Below, piece after piece: positions 60,101-64,000 of a stretch of DNA of 64,000 nt. The notes below the pieces were generated by a model that worked only from the letters and a program-made list of their open reading frames with translations, was not told where the DNA came from and ran no database searches. Source of the stretch: Microvelia longipes (taxonomy: Eukaryota; Arthropoda; Insecta; Hemiptera; Veliidae); the NCBI GenBank assembly GCA_018340805.1, contig JACMZG010000008.1, forward strand, positions 61,255,073-61,319,072. Reading direction: 5' to 3'. Position numbers and translations under genes: made by a program. Each line of letters starts with the position of its first letter. Within the stretch, counting starts at the first letter, position 1.

Positions 60101-61660
60101 ACCAATCGGAGAAGCCGCTGTTAACCGCTCACTCGAAAAGAGAAAAAAATCCCCACGAACATAACCGCTGTAGGGAAGTAACCTTCTTCCTGGCAATCGT
60201 TTGTTTCTGGTTCTTCTTTTGTTTACATTGTTTGGGAAACTAATTTCAAATTATTCATAAAAATTATATTATAAAATAAAACTACACAAAAGAAATTTAA
60301 AAATACATCGCAAGGAAAATACGGGTAAAATAACCTGATTTGTTTACATAGTTTTTCCCACTCCCTTCTTGCAGGGATTTTTTTTCTTAGAAATCGGTGG
60401 TGTCTAAACTGACCTGTCAAGATTTTTAAAGTAGTCGATAGACTTTAGATGGTACGCCGAAAACCCTTATATACCTTTTGTATAAAAAAATTGTAAAAAC
60501 AAAAAAAATATGGGGAACAAAGAATTTAAAATACCGAAATTCTTTTTAACAAATTATTTTGAAATTATGTATTTTAGAAAAAGTACTAATGTGCTCCGTA
60601 CCCAATTTTCCACACTATTTTATCTCCTCATTAAAACGATTTAAGTATCAATATTGTGTTTGTGAAAATGTATGAGTTATATAGTAGATAACATTGTTTA
60701 AGAGGAACACTGATTAGATTTTCAGGTTAGTCAACAAGGCACCCAATTTTTCAAAGTAAATTTGCTAAAAAGTTTGTGCTAAGTAATGTATAATAATCTA
60801 TGGGATAAATATGCCCATTTTCTTTGAAATAAGTTGTGACGCTACTGCTAAGGTTATTTAATATGTACCGAAACATTAAGCAAAAAATTGATAAGGATTG
60901 ATTGATAAGGAAGAAAGCTCGCATATCAGAACATTTACCCGGCTTGAGGATCTCCACGCGAGAATTGTTTAACAAATCATATTAATATATTTTTTTAAAG
61001 AAAGTTTTTCTAATAATGTTTTAAAGTTTTCTCGGGCTAGTACAGTTTCTGAGATATTTAAATTAATGAATTTAAGTCAAACGGCAAAATACTCCTACAA
61101 TATTAAGCTAATAGGTAGAAAATTTAGTTTCGTGATTGGCACTTTAAATTTTTAATTTATTAAATTAAAGAAATTCTTTTTAAATTTTTCCTAATCAATT
61201 TATATTACAATAATTCAGAGAAAGTCTTAAAATATCGATTGATATTTTATAATGTACTCTGAAGCTAGTTTAGAATTTCCTTATCTAATATTATGCTGTA
61301 AATTTCAAGGAAATATTTGAAGCATTACATGCTCTTTGGAGCTGAAACGACAAGCTTGACGTATCACGAGTTGGTACTATAAGCTTTGATCTTATTCAAT
61401 TTCAAAAGCCCTTTTAAGTGTCATTATCAGAAATTTAAAACATCTCGTTAATTTAGGGTAAAGGTTAATATTTTTTTAATGTTATAAATTTTATTCATTA
61501 CTTACTTCATCGACTTATTTGAAGTTTCCTGTAAATGACTGTATTTTAACAAAATATTATTGTCATAATAGAAATTTAGGCTCCAACGTGGGTCTGCCTT
61601 GGGCCGAAAACACTTGTTTTGGTTCAAAACATTGAAGACTGATAATTAATCCATGATTCT
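60100..61660. other. AT-rich sequence, mostly unassigned
   Basis: No supported gene. 60894-60975 (CCCGGCTTGAGGATCTCCAC, GAGAATTGTTTAAC) matches 6470-6530. Confidence 0.45.
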
Positions 61661-61662
61661 AA

Positions 61663-62760
61663 TTAAAAAACATTGGGTACGGGGTACATCGGATCTTTTC
61701 ACCATCACATCGGATGCGCTACGCTTATTCTATCTTCTTCGGATTCGCTTCGTACGCCCTCAAAATATAAACATCACCTAATGTACTGCAGCTCGTCTTC
61801 GGACTGGCTTCGCTCGTCCTCGGGCAGTAAATACATTTGTTTTATTCGAAGTTGTCGCCCATCCATACGCTCACCTCGCTCGATGCTGTCTAACTTTAAT
61901 GATTTACTCAGATTTACTTCCGTATTTTTTTACTTGGCGTAGATTTACCTGGCATATTGAAACACAACTCAGTATACTTATTTACTTCTATGGGTTATTA
62001 GTAGTTCCGATACTGCTATGGGATATACTTGTATTAGATTTACTCAATTTAATTATTTTTCGATTGTTCACTGTTTTTAAAAAATCCTATACAAGTTATT
62101 TGATAACAATTGAACTAATGTTGACAATGAAATGAAACTTGGCACACATACAGGGTGGTACATTTCATATACATCACCCTGATTACACGGCTCCGTACGG
62201 AGCTATAGCGATAGAATTGGTATCCAGACCTATAAGTCGACCACTGATGGCAGTTTAAATAGCTAATTGTTTTTGTGTTTATTGTCTGAAATGTATAGTA
62301 ATCTAATTACCAAAATGTGTTTTTCTACAGTGACTATAAAAAGTTTAAATTAATGCATTCCATTATATGTATCGTTTCTGAAACAGTGTCATATCTTGGA
62401 CAATTTGAAACCAATATAGCCTAATTCCGGTAATTTAGCTATTTTTCGTATTTTATGAAGTTTAGTCATTTTTGCTGTGGGATTGTTCCGGGTTCATGAC
62501 TTCAAGAAACATTATTTTCTAAATTGCAGAACCAAACCTAAAGAAATGTGGTATTAAGTTTCAACTATCTAGCATAAATATACTGGGAGATACGATAATA
62601 ACAGACACACATACAGACAGACATATTTTGTGGAAACCATTCAGGAGGTGTTAAAAACGCCTGTAACTGATACTTCAGGTATAATTCCGGTTGCGGATTT
62701 TTTTGCTAACACACTACATTTTCTATATACCAAAGGTATAAACGAGGAAAAATAAAATTA
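61663..62760 (-). repeat. 5S-tail dispersed repeat, copy 8 (minus strand)
   Basis: Read on the minus strand it begins near 62760 (TTTTCCTCGTTTATACC), carries TCTGTATGTGTGTCTGT, and reaches a good 5S-like block at 61843-61900 (AGACAGCATCGAGCGAGG, GTATGGATGGGCGAC). It ends GAGGACGAGCGAAGCCAGTC, GTACCCCGTACCCAATG plus T-run near 61663. The middle is interrupted at 62149 by a Tc1/mariner-like sequence. Confidence 0.8.
62149..62460. mobile_element. Tc1/mariner-like sequence inside copy 8
   Basis: Begins TA then CAGGGTGGTAC at 62149, like the 43840 element, including ATACATCACCCTG shortly after. The block ATTCCGGTAATTTA near 62424 is also shared. No matching right terminus found, so the 3' limit is approximate. 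Confidence 0.5.
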
Positions 62761-63340
62761 ATAAAAATTTTAAATACTGTTGTGAAAAAATGTATTATTT
62801 AAACTGTATACTCAGAGTTCCATTTGTGAATGTCTGGAATTTTGTTTGTTGGTCAGTGCTTTGGCTGTTATAACAATTTTAAACTCCCTCAATTCCTTTC
62901 TATTCTGATACCCATCACATCACATACTTCTGGTGAGTCTAGCGTCTTCTGATTTTCAATATTATGCTTAGGAATTCGGAACAAACCTTTTTATCTTTAC
63001 TAAAAAAATTGATTGAGGTCTGACATTCTGCAGAACACATAATGCGTACCAAATTCGTTGCATTCCGCAGTCCTTACTAAAAAGGTTGCACTAGTTAAGG
63101 AAATAAAATAATTTTTTTTTGCAATAAAAATAGATTTGTGTGAGGTGGCAAACATCAGACCCAGACGTCACGGGATAAATTCTAGATTAGATAACGTGAT
63201 TAATGGTCTAATGCCAATTCAGAAGAGAAACAGCAAGTATACTTGATATAAATAACAAGTTTACTAGATATAAATATAACAAGTTTAAAAAGTTTTGCAT
63301 TTTAGATCGAGCTATTTTTAGTGAATATTTATGAGAATAT
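62761..63340. other. AT-rich sequence, nothing recognised
   Basis: No gene, RNA or clear element seen on either strand. Confidence 0.5.
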
Positions 63341-63736
63341 AATCCTTATGAGGCTGTTCGAATGACGGAAATGGAAAGGTGAATAAGAGATCATTTCCAA
63401 ATTTTTACTTTTCCTCATTTATACCGTATTGTAGTGGCAAAAGTCCGAAACCGGGATTTCACCTGATTTATCCGTTTCAGATGTTTTTATTACCTCCAGA
63501 GTGATTTTCACAAAGATGTCTGTCAGTATGAGTGTGTCTGTTACCATCGTATCTCCCAGTATATTTATGCTACATAATTGAAACTTGTGCAAAAATCAAT
63601 CTTTTTAGCGAATTTTCATAATGAAAATGACGCTTATGAGGTTTTCGGATGACGGAAGTTGAGGGTGGGAGTGGGTGGAATCGGTTCTATTGGCTTCCTG
63701 ATAACAAAAATATATGTCCGAAAAAAGTTATATATA

Positions 63737-63785
<49 letters not shown>

Positions 63786-63831
63786 TATATTATATAATAT
63801 TATATATATTATATATTATATATATATATAT

Positions 63832-63864
<33 letters not shown>

Positions 63865-63870
63865 ATAATA
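63340..63870 (+). repeat. 5S-tail repeat 5' fragment, repeat unit and (TA)n
   Basis: 63395-63605 is the first part of the 5S-tail family (TTACTTTTCCTCATTTATAC, TTTTCACAAAGATGTCTGTC). The GAATTTTCATAATGAAAATG ACGCTTATGAGG unit follows and leads into about 140 bp of TA-rich repeat (63730-63870). The open frames there are Ile-Tyr artefacts. Confidence 0.75.
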
Positions 63871-64000
63871 TTATGTTAAGAGTTCTACCTTTCGTATGGC
63901 GAACGATAACTCTCGAAGGCGTTCTCAAATTGAAACGAAACTTGCAAATCACGAGTGTTGTGGAGGTTACAAGGCCTATTGTTTATAAAAACATTATGAC

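Overview
The window is AT-rich, intron-rich eukaryotic nuclear DNA, most likely from an insect (arthropod codon use, short AT-rich exons, GT-AG introns, many decayed transposable elements). A hemipteran-like genome is my best guess, but the sequence does not prove the order. There are no bacterial operons, CRISPR arrays, rRNA genes or convincing tRNA genes. Genes occupy little of the sequence and repeats fill most introns and intergenic space.

Layout. (1) 492-10038, plus strand: last five exons of a secreted trypsin-like S1A serine protease whose 5' end lies outside or unrecognised upstream. (2) 12961-14680, minus strand: 3' remnant of a non-LTR retrotransposon (end of reverse transcriptase, RNase H, C-terminal Cys/His region), split by a MITE. 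(3) 16207-46518, plus strand: a complete 16-exon CLASRP (CLK4-associating SR-rich splicing regulator) gene. The spliced exons sum to 2376 nt (791 codons plus stop) and all phases agree. Its introns carry a BEL/Pao LTR element (26870-33202), hAT MITEs, SINEs, Penelope-like fragments and foldback elements. (4) 46519-52480: retroelement debris. (5) 52490-52618, plus strand: a first exon resembling a Myb/SANT-like DNA-binding domain, directly behind a hAT MITE. (6) 53964-54791, minus strand: an intact, apparently intronless CFAP161 gene (ciliary microtubule inner protein). (7) 57700-58158, plus strand: a possible promoter and first coding exon of an unrecognised gene. (8) 58200-64000: repeats and AT-rich DNA.

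The most distinctive feature is a roughly 700 bp dispersed repeat, present in about ten full or partial copies on both strands. Near its 3' end it carries a piece that looks like the internal-promoter half of 5S rRNA, followed by a GAGCGAAGCGAG-type tail and a T-run, as in a small RNA polymerase III unit. Several copies were later hit by other elements (a Penelope-like element, a CATAGAG-type MITE, a Tc1/mariner-like end), which gives a readable order of insertion. The protein genes look like unrelated neighbours rather than a pathway.
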